DNA of 64,000 nucleotides from Bacteroides stercorirosoris (GCF_900142015.1 NZ_FQZN01000015.1:62001-126000), one strand, 5' to 3'; counted from the stretch's first letter, positions 9,350 through 19,362 are shown. Numbers and translations are program-made. Notes: a model not told the origin generated them from the letters alone.

Positions 9350-9491
9350 GTGGAGCAGATGTGGACCAGACATGCAGGAGATACGATGCAAATATACGTC
9401 TTTTCAAGTTTAGTCAAAGCATTTTCACCGCTTCTTCCACCCGGAAACTAAAAAAAAACAGTCAATTAGGAACTTTTCATCTCATTCCCAC

Positions 9492-9520
9492 TTGATTACA
9501 TGAATTAATATGTATCTTTG
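9492..9520 (+). promoter_or_regulatory. Promoter of pnp
   Basis: TTG at 9492-9494 and TATCTTTG at 9513-9520 match the Bacteroides -33/-7 pair with 18 bases between. Transcription should start near 9527, which rules out the in-frame ATG at 9529 and supports the pnp start at 9559. Confidence 0.7.
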
Positions 9521-9558
9521 CACGAATTTTGAAAGAAAAAATAGATAAAACATTTTTT

Positions 9559-11721
9559 ATGATTAACCCAATTGTTAAGACGATCGAGCTTCCTGATGGC
9601 AGAACCATCACACTCGAAACGGGAAAGCTGGCAAAACAGGCAGACGGTTCTGTAATGCTTCGTATGGGCAACACCATGCTTTTAGCTACTGTTTGTGCCG
9701 CTAAGGACGCAGTTCCCGGAACAGATTTCATGCCGTTACAGGTAGAGTACAAAGAGAAATTCTCCGCATTCGGACGTTTCCCCGGCGGTTTCACCAAACG
9801 TGAAGGACGCGCTTCAGATTACGAAATCCTCACCTGCCGCCTCGTAGACCGTGCTCTCCGCCCTTTATTCCCCGATAATTACCACGCAGAGGTATACGTA
9901 AACATTATCCTCTATTCTGCTGATGGCATTGATATACCGGACGCACTTGCAGGACTCGCCGCTTCTGCTGCTCTCGCAGTTTCAGATATCCCTTTCAACG
10001 GACCGATTTCCGAAGTACGCGTAGCGCGTATCGACGGACAATTCGTTATCAACCCTACTTTCGACCAACTGGAAAAAGCTGACATGGACCTCATGGTCGG
10101 TGCCACTTACGAAAACATCATGATGGTGGAAGGTGAAATGAATGAAGTATCCGAACTTGACTTGTTGAACGCCATGAAGGCCGCTCACGAAGCAATCAAG
10201 GTACAGTGTAAAGCTCAGATGGAGCTGGCAGAAGAAGTTGGTTCTACTGTAAAACGCGAATATTGTCATGAAGTAAACGACGAAGAACTGCGTAAGGCCG
10301 TTCGCGAAGCTTGCTATGACAAGGCTTACGCCATCGCTGCTTCCGGCAACAACAACAAGCACCAACGTATGGATGCTTTCGATGCTATCCGCGAAGAGTT
10401 TAAGGCACAGTTCAGCGAAGAAGAACTGGCAGAAAAAGCAGCTTTGATCGACCGTTACTACCACGATGTGGAAAAAGAGGCTATGCGCCGCAGCATCCTG
10501 GACGAAGGCAAGCGCCTTGACGGACGTAAGACTAACGAGATCCGCCCCATCTGGAGCGAAGTCAGCTACCTGCCCGGACCTCACGGCTCGGCTATCTTCA
10601 CCCGTGGTGAGACTCAATCCCTGTCTACCGTAACTTTGGGTACCAAGCTGGACGAAAAAATCATTGACGACGTACTGGAACATGGCAAAGAACGTTTCCT
10701 GCTTCACTATAACTTCCCCCCGTTCTCTACCGGAGAAGCTAAAGCACAACGCGGCGTAGGCCGTCGCGAAATCGGCCACGGTCATCTGGCATGGCGTGCA
10801 CTGAAAGGACAGATTCCCGCTGACTATCCGTACGTAGTGCGCGTAGTATCCGATATCCTCGAATCTAACGGTTCTTCTTCAATGGCTACCGTATGTGCCG
10901 GAACACTGGCATTGATGGATGCAGGTGTGAAGATCAAGAAACCGGTATCGGGCATCGCAATGGGATTGATCAAGAATGCAGGCGAAGAAAAATATGCAGT
11001 ATTGTCCGACATCCTCGGTGACGAAGACCACTTGGGCGATATGGACTTTAAGGTAACAGGAACTAAGGACGGTATCACCGCCACCCAGATGGACATCAAG
11101 GTAGACGGATTGTCATACGAAATCCTGGAACGCGCTTTGAACCAGGCGAAAGAAGGACGTCTGCACATCCTCGGTAAGATTATGGAAACCATCCAGGAGC
11201 CTCGCGAAGAGCTGAAACCTCATGCTCCGCGCATTGAGATGATGACTATTCCTAAAGAATTCATTGGTGCCATAATCGGCCCTGGTGGAAAAATCATCCA
11301 AGGTATGCAAGAAGAAACCGGTGCAACCATTACTATTGAAGAAGTGGACAACATCGGAAGAATCGAAATTTCCGGAACCAACAAGAAGAGCATTGACGAT
11401 GCTATGCGCCTCATCAAAGGCATCGTTGCCGTACCGGAAGTTGGCGAAGTATACAAAGGCAAAGTACGTTCAATAATGCCTTATGGTGCTTTCGTTGAAT
11501 TCTTGCCGGGCAAAGACGGTTTGTTGCACATTTCAGAAATCGACTGGAAACGCTTGGAAACCGTAGAAGAAGCCGGCATCAAGGAAGGTGACGAAATCGA
11601 AGTGAAACTGCTCGATGTAGACCCGAAGACCGGTAAATTCAAACTTTCACGCAAGGTATTGTTGCCAAGACCAGAAAGACAAGAAAGGCCAGAAAGACAA
11701 GAAAGACCGGAAAAGAAATAA
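9559..11721 (+). CDS. pnp: Polyribonucleotide nucleotidyltransferase (PNPase)
   Basis: A 720-residue 3'-to-5' phosphorolytic exoribonuclease of RNA turnover. Two RNase-PH-like domains (from residue 1, and again from about 310 with the [11 protein letters not shown] start) flank an all-helical linker. A KH domain ([20 protein letters not shown]) and an S1 domain ([20 protein letters not shown]) follow. The chain ends in a repeated charged tail with two copies of RPERQE before RPEKK. The start at 9559 ([14 protein letters not shown]) is chosen because an ATG ten codons earlier falls almost on the predicted transcription start. A terminator follows. Confidence 0.96.
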   Translation: MINPIVKTIELPDGRTITLETGKLAKQADGSVMLRMGNTMLLATVCAAKDAVPGTDFMPLQVEYKEKFSAFGRFPGGFTKREGRASDYEILTCRLVDRALRPLFPDNYHAEVYVNIILYSADGIDIPDALAGLAASAALAVSDIPFNGPISEVRVARIDGQFVINPTFDQLEKADMDLMVGATYENIMMVEGEMNEVSELDLLNAMKAAHEAIKVQCKAQMELAEEVGSTVKREYCHEVNDEELRKAVREACYDKAYAIAASGNNNKHQRMDAFDAIREEFKAQFSEEELAEKAALIDRYYHDVEKEAMRRSILDEGKRLDGRKTNEIRPIWSEVSYLPGPHGSAIFTRGETQSLSTVTLGTKLDEKIIDDVLEHGKERFLLHYNFPPFSTGEAKAQRGVGRREIGHGHLAWRALKGQIPADYPYVVRVVSDILESNGSSSMATVCAGTLALMDAGVKIKKPVSGIAMGLIKNAGEEKYAVLSDILGDEDHLGDMDFKVTGTKDGITATQMDIKVDGLSYEILERALNQAKEGRLHILGKIMETIQEPREELKPHAPRIEMMTIPKEFIGAIIGPGGKIIQGMQEETGATITIEEVDNIGRIEISGTNKKSIDDAMRLIKGIVAVPEVGEVYKGKVRSIMPYGAFVEFLPGKDGLLHISEIDWKRLETVEEAGIKEGDEIEVKLLDVDPKTGKFKLSRKVLLPRPERQERPERQERPEKK

Positions 11722-11746
11722 GATTTTCCTTATTCCTTATTATATT

Positions 11747-11772
11747 AAGCCCGACGGAAACCCGCCGGGCTT
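11747..11772 (+). terminator. Intrinsic terminator of pnp
   Basis: AAGCCCG pairs with CGGGCTT around an inner GG/CC pair and short loop, followed by TCTTTTTG. It is 25 bases after the pnp stop. Confidence 0.85.
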
Positions 11773-11889
11773 TCTTTTTGTAAAAAAGATAAGACTAAAT
11801 CCGAAAAACTCTTTCATAATTTTGCGTATTCCGAAAAGATTATATTACTTTACCCTACAAACCTTAAAGAAGAGAGAAAATACTTAAGA

Positions 11890-12450
11890 ATGCTTGCCTC
11901 CGAGAATCTACATACTATGGATTTATTTTCTCGTTTCTTTCGTGAGAATCAAGAAAAATTCCTCGCATTTGCCTATTCCTATATCAGAAGTTGGGCGGAA
12001 GCGGAGGATATTCTTATGGAATCCATGATCTCTCTTTGGGAATGCCGCGACCGCTGGGAAGAAGATAAAGGTCTGCACGCCCTGCTCCTTACCATTATCA
12101 AAAACAAAGCCCTCAACTATCTGGAACGCGAACAAACCCGTTTGCGCATCGAAGAAGATTTGAATTCGCACCGACAACGCGAACTGGACTTACGTATCGC
12201 AACCTTAAAGGATTGCGAACCCGACAAAATTTTCAGCACCGAGATACAACACATCGTAAATAAGGCATTGGAGAAGATGCCATCGCAAAGTCGGGAAATA
12301 TTCATGCTCAGCCGATACAAGAACCTACCCAATAAAAAGATTGCCGAACAACTCAATATTTCACTGAAAACAGTAGAATTCCACATCACCAAAGCATTGC
12401 GCATCCTGCGCGTTGAACTGAAAGATTATATCGCTTCTATCCTCCTTTAA
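11890..12450 (+). CDS. ECF-type RNA polymerase sigma-70 factor
   Basis: A 186-residue sigma factor of the Bacteroides SusC-associated ECF group. Region 2 covers residues about 20-90 (FAYSYIRSWAEAEDILMESM, with the DNA-melting segment) and region 4 about 125-180 (LEKMPSQSREIFMLSRYKNL, then a helix-turn-helix NKKIAEQLNISLKTVEFHI). It sits 110 bases before a FecR-like anti-sigma gene and the SusC/SusD pair with an STN domain, the standard arrangement in which ligand binding at the outer membrane frees the sigma factor. A later ATG at codon 10 (MDLFSRFF) is an alternative start. Confidence 0.9.
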   Translation: MLASENLHTMDLFSRFFRENQEKFLAFAYSYIRSWAEAEDILMESMISLWECRDRWEEDKGLHALLLTIIKNKALNYLEREQTRLRIEEDLNSHRQRELDLRIATLKDCEPDKIFSTEIQHIVNKALEKMPSQSREIFMLSRYKNLPNKKIAEQLNISLKTVEFHITKALRILRVELKDYIASILL

Positions 12451-12560
12451 AGAAAAAACAAAAAAAGTTTCATTTTCCGTTAGGGTAGTTTCGGGTTCAC
12501 CTGTATTAATTATAGAAGGGGAGGAAAACCTCTCCCATTCAACTAACAATTTGAGTACGT

Positions 12561-13496
12561 ATGAACCAAGAACTATTATATAAGTATTTTAAAGGAACCG
12601 CCACCATTGAAGAAGAAAAGCGCATCCTCGATTGGGTGGAAGCCTCGGAAGAAAATCGGGAAGCTTTCTTAAAAGAACGTATGATGTTCGATGTCGCCCT
12701 ATTCTCCAACCGACAGGATGCAAAGAAAAAGACAGCACGCCTGACTCCGATACTCAAGTGGGGAATGCGTGCAGCTGCGGTTATCATTGTAGGCGTATGC
12801 GGTTACTTCATGGCAAACGATTATCTATATAATAAATTAGCCCAGCCGCAAACCGTCACCGTCCCCGCCGGACAACGTGCGCAAATCACCCTTGCCGACG
12901 GCACCCGCGTATGGCTGAATGCACAATCCACATTGACGTATACCTCTAACTTCGGACGCGATGAAAGAAATGTGGAACTGGACGGAGAAGCTTACTTTGA
13001 AGTTGCAAAAAACAAAGATATTCCGTTCTACGTACGCACTGAGATGAACAATGTGAGAGTAGTCGGCACCTGCTTCAACGTTTGCGCCTACAGAGGAAGC
13101 AAAGAATTTGAAACCACCCTCGTAGAAGGCATCGTAGACATCTACCCTGCCAATAACGACAAAGCCATCACCCGCTTGCAGAAAGATGAATTCTTCGGAA
13201 ACTATGACGGAAAGTGCAAGAAAACCATACTTCCCTCCTACGAATACCTGCGTTGGAAAGAAGGACTATATTGCTTTGACGATGTACCTTTCAGTGGCAT
13301 CCTCGACAAACTTGAGAAATACTATAATGTGAAGATTACAGTAGCGGATCCTGAGTTGCTGAATTATGACAGTTGCACCGGGAAGTTCCGCGAACAAGAT
13401 GGGATAGAGCATATTCTCCGTACGATTTCGAAAGACCATCCTTTTGAATTCAGCATCAACGAAGATAAAGACTCCATCGTCATTTATAAGAAGTAA
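12561..13496 (+). CDS. FecR-family anti-sigma factor
   Basis: A 311-residue inner-membrane regulator. The N-terminal 75 residues are cytoplasmic and should hold the sigma factor, a membrane helix spans about 77-94 (AAAVIIVGVCGYFM), and the periplasmic part has the FecR domain (VTVPAGQRAQITLADGTRVW, GEAYFEVAKNKDIPF) and a C-terminal DUF4974 domain (FSGILDKLEKYYNVKITV). In this class the periplasmic part contacts the STN domain of the cognate SusC. It lies between the sigma gene and SusC, with a 187-base gap containing a hairpin before SusC. Confidence 0.92.
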   Translation: MNQELLYKYFKGTATIEEEKRILDWVEASEENREAFLKERMMFDVALFSNRQDAKKKTARLTPILKWGMRAAAVIIVGVCGYFMANDYLYNKLAQPQTVTVPAGQRAQITLADGTRVWLNAQSTLTYTSNFGRDERNVELDGEAYFEVAKNKDIPFYVRTEMNNVRVVGTCFNVCAYRGSKEFETTLVEGIVDIYPANNDKAITRLQKDEFFGNYDGKCKKTILPSYEYLRWKEGLYCFDDVPFSGILDKLEKYYNVKITVADPELLNYDSCTGKFREQDGIEHILRTISKDHPFEFSINEDKDSIVIYKK

Positions 13497-13597
13497 TTTG
13501 ATATCAAAGATAAAACCTTAAAATTTAGTACTAACCTCTTAAACTGAAAAGCATTATGAAATAGAAGAAACAGTCACTCAATCCCCCCCACAAAAAA

Positions 13598-13627
13598 GAT
13601 CGGAAAGTACCCCCATACTTTCCGATC
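13598..13627. other. Hairpin between fecR-like gene and susC-like gene
   Basis: A perfect 12-bp stem (13598-13609 with 13616-13627, loop of five C and one A) lies in the 187-base gap. It has no T-run after it, so it may be a processing or stability element rather than a terminator. A short direct repeat AAACAGTCA flanks it (about 13569 and 13631). Confidence 0.6.
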
Positions 13628-13683
13628 CGAAACAGTCAAAAATCGACCTTAATCAATTTATTAACTTAACACATTACAAAGAT

Positions 13684-16600
13684 ATGAGAAAAATTTCTTT
13701 GAATGGGCTTTTTTGCCCAAAAAGTTTAGTATTTAAGCAAATATTACGAACTATGAAGATCACACTATTCCTTCTCTTGTTTGTAACGTTCCAAGCGTAC
13801 AGTAGTAGTAGTTACTCTCAGAATGCCAAAATCAGCATCCCCCGCTCTGAGTTACGAGTAGGCGAAATCCTCGATAAAATCGAGGCTCAGACCGAGTATC
13901 TGTTTGTTTACAATAAGAAAAGCGTGGACGTGCGCCGCACCGTAAATGTAGATGCAGACAACCAGCCTGTGTCCGAAGTTTTGGACAAAATCTTCAATGG
14001 CACGGACATCAGATATGTAATGGAAGGCAAGAACATCGTGCTGACCAAACAATATGAAACTGCAACCGAAGTCATCGCCGCCGTACAACAGGAAAACAAA
14101 CCTGTGAAAGGTGTTGTGACCGACATGCAAGGTGAACCGATTATCGGTGCCAATGTGGTAGAGAAAGGTACGACAAACGGTGTTATCACCAATATTGATG
14201 GTGAATTTACACTGAATGCACCTGCCGACGCCACACTGATTATCAGCTATATCGGATACCAGCCGGTAAGCGTTGCCCTGAATGGTCAAGAAACAATCAA
14301 CGTGCAGATGCAGGAAGAAGCGCTGTCACTGGAAACGGTGGTGGTAACCGCTATGGGTATCAAGAAAAAAGCCGCTTCACTGACTTACTCTACCCAGCAA
14401 GTGGGTGGCGACGAACTGACACGCGCCAAAGACCCGAACATGATTACCGCATTAGCAGGTAAATCAGCCGGTGTACAAATCAATAAGAGTGCGTCCGGTC
14501 TTGGTGGTTCTGCCAAAGTATCTATTCGTGGCACACGTTCCGCTTACGAAAGTGGTAATAACCAACCCCTATATGTTATTGACGGTGTTCCTATGCTGAA
14601 CACAAGTACCGAATCCACTTCCACTGTTATGGGTGGAGAAAATGACGGTGTGAACCGTGATGCTGGTGATGGTATCTCCAACCTGAACCCAGAGGACATT
14701 GAAAGCATGAGCATCCTGAAAGGTGCTTCCGCCGCCGCTCTTTACGGATCACAAGCCGCCAACGGTGTTATCCTGATAACTACCAAGAAAGGTAAAGCAG
14801 GTATGCAAAGAATAACCTTCTCATCCAACCTGACCGTTGACCACGCCATCAGCCTGCCTGAATTCCAGAATTCATACGGCGCAAGCGGCACTGACAGTTG
14901 GGGAGAAAAGAAATCGCTGACCAATTACGACAACGTAGGTAATTTCTTAGGTAACGGCGTGACTGCCATCAACTCCATATCTTTGCAAAGTGGCAACGAA
15001 AAAATGCAGACCTACTTCTCTTATGCCAACACCACAGCCAAAGGTATCATTGATTCCAACAAATTGCAAAAGCACAATCTTACGTTCCGCGAAACAGCCA
15101 GTTTCTTCAACGACCGTTTGAAACTGGATGGAAGCGCCACGCTGATGACGCAGAAGATTAAAAACAGTACTGCATCTGGTGGTTTATACCTGAATCCATT
15201 GGTTGACTTATACAGCTTCCCACGTGGTATGGACATGTCTGAATATGCTTCCAAGTATGAAGTAGGCGATCCTACACGTAACAATATGCCAGTTCAAAAC
15301 TGGTATACCGAAGTTTCGGAATGGTCACAAAACCCATACTGGATTAAGAATCGCGTTACCAATACCAACAGACGCTACCGCGCAATGGCATCATTAAGTG
15401 CCAACCTAAAAATTAACGATTGGTTCAGTCTGCAAGCCCGTGGCAATGCTGATTATGTAAGCGATAAATTCGATCAGAAAATGTATGCTTCCACAGCCCC
15501 CAACATTACAGGTAGTTACAATGGAAAGAGTAACGGACGTTATGTATGGTCAGAGAACGAACAGTTCCAGATTTACGCCGACGTAATGGCTATGTTCAAC
15601 AAGACATGGAACAAATGGTCATTGAATGCAGCTATTGGTACCAGCATCAACCAGAATAAGGTGAACTCACTGATGCTCGACTCTAAGATTGCATCGCTCT
15701 ATAAACCTAACTTATTTACCGTTGCCAACATTGTAATGGGTTCCAATGCTTCAGTAAACCAAACTATCGACCAAAAGCGCACCATCCAATCCGTATTCGG
15801 AACGGCACAGCTAGGCTTCAACGAAGCCCTCTATCTGGACATCACAGCCCGTAATGACTGGTCGTCCACGCTAGCTCACACAGAAAGTATGAACTCTGGT
15901 TTTTTCTATCCATCCATTGGTCTATCTTGGATTATCAATAACTCACTGAAAATGCCGGAATGGATTTCATTCGGAAAAATACGCGGTTCATGGGCACAAG
16001 TGGGTAACGACTTACCTATCGGCATAACAAACCTCGTAGACATCATTCAGGCCGGTGGTGTATTGCAAGCTGCCGATACTTACAACAAAGGTGACCTGAA
16101 ACCGGAAATCAGTAGTTCCATTGAATTTGGTATGGAATGGAGATTTTTCCACAACCGCTTTGGCATTGACTTTACCTGGTATCAGACAGATACTAAGAAC
16201 CAACTGCTAAGAATGCCTACTGCCGCTGGTGACAAGTATGCATTTCGTTACATCAATGCAGGTAAAATCCGCAATAAAGGTATTGAACTTACAGTAGACG
16301 CAACCCCGGTAATGAATGACAATTTCCGCTGGAAAACCGCTGTTAACTTCTCAACAAACAGTAACAAGGTAGTTTCCTTGCACCCGGATTATACTTCATT
16401 TACTTACGGTAGTACAGGACTTTCTATGGGTTACCTGATGCGTATCAAAGAAGGCGGTTCGTTGGGTGATATCTACGGAAATGCATTCCAACGCGAAAAT
16501 GGTAAGATCAAACTCAATAAAGACGGAAGCCCTGTTGTAAAAACCGGTAACAACGACCTGCTGGGTAATGCAAATCCCGACTTCCTGTTGGGTTGGAGCA

Positions 16601-17088
16601 ACACTTTCTCTTATAAAGGATTCAGTTTGTACTTCTTGATTGATGCCCGCGTAGGTGGTGATGTAATGTCACTTACACAAGCTATACTCGATCAAAATGG
16701 TGTAACCAAAACAACAGCCGAAGCCCGTGATAGAGACTATGTGGAATATGAAGGAACCCGCTTTGAAGGTGCCGAACAAGTCAAGGGATTCTTTAAATCT
16801 GTTGGTGGTCGCAACGGTATCTCCGAATACTATATGTACGATGCCACTAACATCCGTCTTCGCGAACTATCTATCGGTTACTCCTTCCCGCAATCATTGC
16901 TGGAAAAAACAAAAGCGTTTAAAGGTATAGATGTATCGCTGGTGGCACGTAATCTGTTCTTCATTTACAAAGATGCTCCATTTGATCCGGATGCTACACT
17001 GTCTGTTGGTAATGGACTACAAGGTGTAGATGTATTTGGTATGCCTTCTACCAGAAATATTGGTTTTAACATTAAATTTACATTCTAA
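13684..17088 (+). CDS. SusC/RagA-family TonB-linked outer-membrane transporter with STN domain
   Basis: A 1134-residue TonB-dependent transporter. After a long signal sequence (hydrophobic ITLFLLLFVTF core) come an STN domain (about 46-115, LRVGEILDKIEAQTEYLFVY), a carboxypeptidase-regulatory-like beta domain (about 138-215, KGVVTDMQGEPIIGANV), the plug (about 220-350, VVVTAMGIKKK, YVIDGVPM, GASAAALYGSQAANGVILI) and a 22-strand-type barrel ending in the aromatic-tailed NIGFNIKFTF. The STN domain marks it as the signal-transducing kind that talks to FecR, so it likely induces its own operon when ligand binds. No glycoside hydrolase is next to it, so the ligand is unknown. SusD follows after 18 bases. 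Confidence 0.95.
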   Translation: MRKISLNGLFCPKSLVFKQILRTMKITLFLLLFVTFQAYSSSSYSQNAKISIPRSELRVGEILDKIEAQTEYLFVYNKKSVDVRRTVNVDADNQPVSEVLDKIFNGTDIRYVMEGKNIVLTKQYETATEVIAAVQQENKPVKGVVTDMQGEPIIGANVVEKGTTNGVITNIDGEFTLNAPADATLIISYIGYQPVSVALNGQETINVQMQEEALSLETVVVTAMGIKKKAASLTYSTQQVGGDELTRAKDPNMITALAGKSAGVQINKSASGLGGSAKVSIRGTRSAYESGNNQPLYVIDGVPMLNTSTESTSTVMGGENDGVNRDAGDGISNLNPEDIESMSILKGASAAALYGSQAANGVILITTKKGKAGMQRITFSSNLTVDHAISLPEFQNSYGASGTDSWGEKKSLTNYDNVGNFLGNGVTAINSISLQSGNEKMQTYFSYANTTAKGIIDSNKLQKHNLTFRETASFFNDRLKLDGSATLMTQKIKNSTASGGLYLNPLVDLYSFPRGMDMSEYASKYEVGDPTRNNMPVQNWYTEVSEWSQNPYWIKNRVTNTNRRYRAMASLSANLKINDWFSLQARGNADYVSDKFDQKMYASTAPNITGSYNGKSNGRYVWSENEQFQIYADVMAMFNKTWNKWSLNAAIGTSINQNKVNSLMLDSKIASLYKPNLFTVANIVMGSNASVNQTIDQKRTIQSVFGTAQLGFNEALYLDITARNDWSSTLAHTESMNSGFFYPSIGLSWIINNSLKMPEWISFGKIRGSWAQVGNDLPIGITNLVDIIQAGGVLQAADTYNKGDLKPEISSSIEFGMEWRFFHNRFGIDFTWYQTDTKNQLLRMPTAAGDKYAFRYINAGKIRNKGIELTVDATPVMNDNFRWKTAVNFSTNSNKVVSLHPDYTSFTYGSTGLSMGYLMRIKEGGSLGDIYGNAFQRENGKIKLNKDGSPVVKTGNNDLLGNANPDFLLGWSNTFSYKGFSLYFLIDARVGGDVMSLTQAILDQNGVTKTTAEARDRDYVEYEGTRFEGAEQVKGFFKSVGGRNGISEYYMYDATNIRLRELSIGYSFPQSLLEKTKAFKGIDVSLVARNLFFIYKDAPFDPDATLSVGNGLQGVDVFGMPSTRNIGFNIKFTF

Positions 17089-17106
17089 CTTAAAACTATT
17101 ACGATT

Positions 17107-18747
17107 ATGAAATACAATAAATTCCTAACTATACTTTTGGCAAGCGGATTGCTGGGCATTGCTGTCGCATGTACCGACAATTTTGAATCGGATAACAGAA
17201 ACAAAACAGGCTTTGACTCTGAGCTGCAAGAATATGATTTCCAGAAATATCTGTTGAAATTTGAAATCATTCAGACTGGTATCTATTACAATTACGACTG
17301 GGGCGAAGGTAAGAACTGGACTTTCCAGATTGCTCAAAATCTGGGACAAGATATGTTCTCTGGTTATTTCCATGACTTCAATCAAGCCTTCAATGACAAA
17401 AATAGTGTTTATGCACTCAATGATGGATGGACTTCTACACACTGGTCGTACAACTACTCATACATAATGCCCGAAGTGCAGAAGTGCGAACAGATCAATG
17501 TAGATCAACCTGCGTTACTAGCGGTAACCCAGATTCTAAAAGTGGAACTGATGCACCGCGTGGCAGACTGCTACGGCCCACTGGTTTATTCTAAATTCGG
17601 ACAGGAAGGTGACAATGTAGATGACCTGAAGACAGCCTATACCCAGTTCTTCGCCGATTTGGAGAATGGAATCACTGCATTGCAAAAGTTCATCAAAGAA
17701 AATCCCGGCGTTGAACCTTACAAGGATGCCGACCTGCTGACTCCTAACAAAACACTGGCGGAATGGGTAAAATTTGGTAACTCACTGCGGTTACGGCTGG
17801 CTATGCGCGTTGCCAACGTTGACAAAACCCTTGCTACCGAACAAGCTCGGAAGTCATTCACCCTGGGTGAGTTTCTAGAAGAACCGGGTGAAGTAATTGC
17901 TGTATCAACAGCCGGTGGATATACGAACCCATTGGGTGAGATCAACAAATCATGGGGTGAAGTATTCATGGGTGCCACCATGGAATCCGTACTAACCGGA
18001 TACGACGACCCGCGCACTGCCAAATATTACGACAAGGCAAGTGGTCAAGTGATTACATGGAAAGATGACAGCGGTGAACATACACTCCCGCAACTTTTCG
18101 ACTATGCTAACACTTATAAAGGTGTACCGCAAGGAACTGGCTTACTTTCTGCCGATCAACGCTACAGAGAATGCTCAAAAAGTACAATTAGTCAAAGCAC
18201 AAACGCTATTCTGATGACTGCTGCCGAAGTGTGGTTCCTCCGTGCAGAAGCTGCCTTGCGAGGCATCTCCACTGAAAGTCCTAAGGAATGCTACGAAACA
18301 GGGGTAAGAACCTCCTTTAATCAATGGGGTGCAGGTGGAGTCGATGCTTACCTGCAAAGTAGTGCCATACCTGCCAACTATAAGGACCCGTTCGATAGTA
18401 AATTCGATATGACTGCGCTTATCACTACCACTCCTAACTGGGCTGACGCCAATGGTACGGAAGAACAGTTCGAGAAAATTATGACACAGAAATGGCTGGC
18501 TATGTATCCCGAAGGTAACGAAGCATGGACAGAACAGCGTCGCACAGGTTATCCAAAACTGTTTAAAGTGAAAGTGAACAATAGCGGTGGCGCAATTGAT
18601 ACGGACATAATGATTCGCCGCCTTCCTTATCCTTCAACTCTGGCAACATCCAACCCTACTCAATATAGTTCATTGACAAGAGCACTGGGTGGTGCAGATA
18701 ATGGTGGTACCCGTCTCTGGTGGGATGCAGGAAAGAACAATTTCTAA
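17107..18747 (+). CDS. SusD/RagB-like nutrient-binding outer-membrane lipoprotein
   Basis: A 546-residue lipoprotein (signal with lipobox IAVAC) that caps the SusC channel and binds its ligand at the cell surface. The sequence follows the SusD-like group with early tyrosine- and tryptophan-rich segments and the WVKFGNSLRLRLAMRVANVD helix, and it ends with the common RLPYP and WWDAGKNNF tail. It begins 18 bases after SusC and belongs to the same operon. Confidence 0.93.
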   Translation: MKYNKFLTILLASGLLGIAVACTDNFESDNRNKTGFDSELQEYDFQKYLLKFEIIQTGIYYNYDWGEGKNWTFQIAQNLGQDMFSGYFHDFNQAFNDKNSVYALNDGWTSTHWSYNYSYIMPEVQKCEQINVDQPALLAVTQILKVELMHRVADCYGPLVYSKFGQEGDNVDDLKTAYTQFFADLENGITALQKFIKENPGVEPYKDADLLTPNKTLAEWVKFGNSLRLRLAMRVANVDKTLATEQARKSFTLGEFLEEPGEVIAVSTAGGYTNPLGEINKSWGEVFMGATMESVLTGYDDPRTAKYYDKASGQVITWKDDSGEHTLPQLFDYANTYKGVPQGTGLLSADQRYRECSKSTISQSTNAILMTAAEVWFLRAEAALRGISTESPKECYETGVRTSFNQWGAGGVDAYLQSSAIPANYKDPFDSKFDMTALITTTPNWADANGTEEQFEKIMTQKWLAMYPEGNEAWTEQRRTGYPKLFKVKVNNSGGAIDTDIMIRRLPYPSTLATSNPTQYSSLTRALGGADNGGTRLWWDAGKNNF

Positions 18748-18757
18748 AAACAGAAGA

Positions 18758-18814
18758 ATGGAGTTGACTAAAAAACAGAAAAGCCTAAAAGAAGCGAAAT
18801 TTTAGTCATCTCCA
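18758..18814. other. Intercistronic hairpin after susD-like gene
   Basis: AATGGAGTTGACTAAAA (18758-18774) is matched by an inverted copy ending at 18814 with one extra base; a further TTTTAGTCAA copy follows at once. It may protect the upstream SusCD message or lower expression of the small gene after it. Confidence 0.55.
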
Positions 18815-18851
18815 TTTTAGTCAAACACAAATAATTATAAAATTAGAATTT

Positions 18852-19096
18852 ATGAAAATAAGAATCACATTAAACAGTCTGTTTATAGTGTGCTGTCTCA
18901 CTCTTTCATTACTTATGAATGCTTGTAATAATGACTTAGAAACTTTGGATTCTACAGAGCAGCCAATCACTTCAACTCAAGATAATAAACATCCTCTGTT
19001 AGTGTTGAGGTCACGGATGTTTATGGCGACATATATCGTATTAGTAAAGACTATTTAACTCAAACTACTACTGAAGAATTATTAACGCATCCATAA
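18852..19096 (+). pseudogene. Small lipoprotein gene broken by a one-base deletion
   Basis: From ATG 18852 the frame gives a clear lipoprotein signal (lipobox LMNAC) and then a low-charge stretch to about residue 45 (TSTQDNKHP), after which it turns into unlike-protein sequence and stops at 19058. The other frame starting at 18989 reads SSVSVEVTDVYGDIYRISKD and continues to a stop at 19096. Adding one A in the AATAAAC run near 18987 joins the two into one protein of about 81 residues. This suggests a recent frameshift, or a sequencing error. It is the last gene of the sigma/FecR/SusCD operon; function unknown. Confidence 0.5.
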
Positions 19097-19166
19097 ATTA
19101 AACCAAGGTATAGAATTTTGATTAGTGGTGTTTTCTCCGTATTAGTTACGAGGGAAAGAAGATTGG

Positions 19167-19200
19167 AAGGAGTAAAGTCATTTGGGGGGCTTTACTCCTT
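19167..19200 (+). terminator. Terminator of the sigma-FecR-SusCD operon
   Basis: AAGGAGTAAAG pairs with CTTTACTCCTT (11-bp perfect stem, loop of about 12 with six G) and is followed by TTTC. It lies about 70 bases after the small lipoprotein remnant. Confidence 0.8.
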
Positions 19201-19216
19201 TTCTATCAGCGCATTG

Positions 19217-19362
19217 CATTTACCGATCATTTACCGCAGGATGTAAAAGCATTTACCGCAGGATGTAACGACCTTTACCACTTATTGTAACGACCTTTAC
19301 CTCGGTGTGTAAACGGAGTTACCATTTGAGGTAAACAGAATCACCATAGGAGGTAAACAGAA
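19217..19362. repeat. Array of about 22-bp units built from TTTACC and its reverse complement
   Basis: Between the operon terminator and buk, about six to seven degenerate units follow each other at 22-23 base spacing. The first part repeats TTTACC then GTAA (for example ATTTACCGCAGGATGTAA twice), followed by GTAACGACCTTTACC-type junctions. The last units carry GGTAAACAGAATC twice. Each unit is an imperfect palindrome. No gene was seen in 19097-19406. Confidence 0.7.

Noticed and set aside
9982..10785. Minus-strand open frame of 267 codons
   Set aside because: It lies wholly antisense to pnp and arises from pnp codon use.
19217..19362. CRISPR array
   Set aside because: Units follow each other directly without unique spacers, are degenerate, and no cas genes are present; the same applies to 41993-42104.
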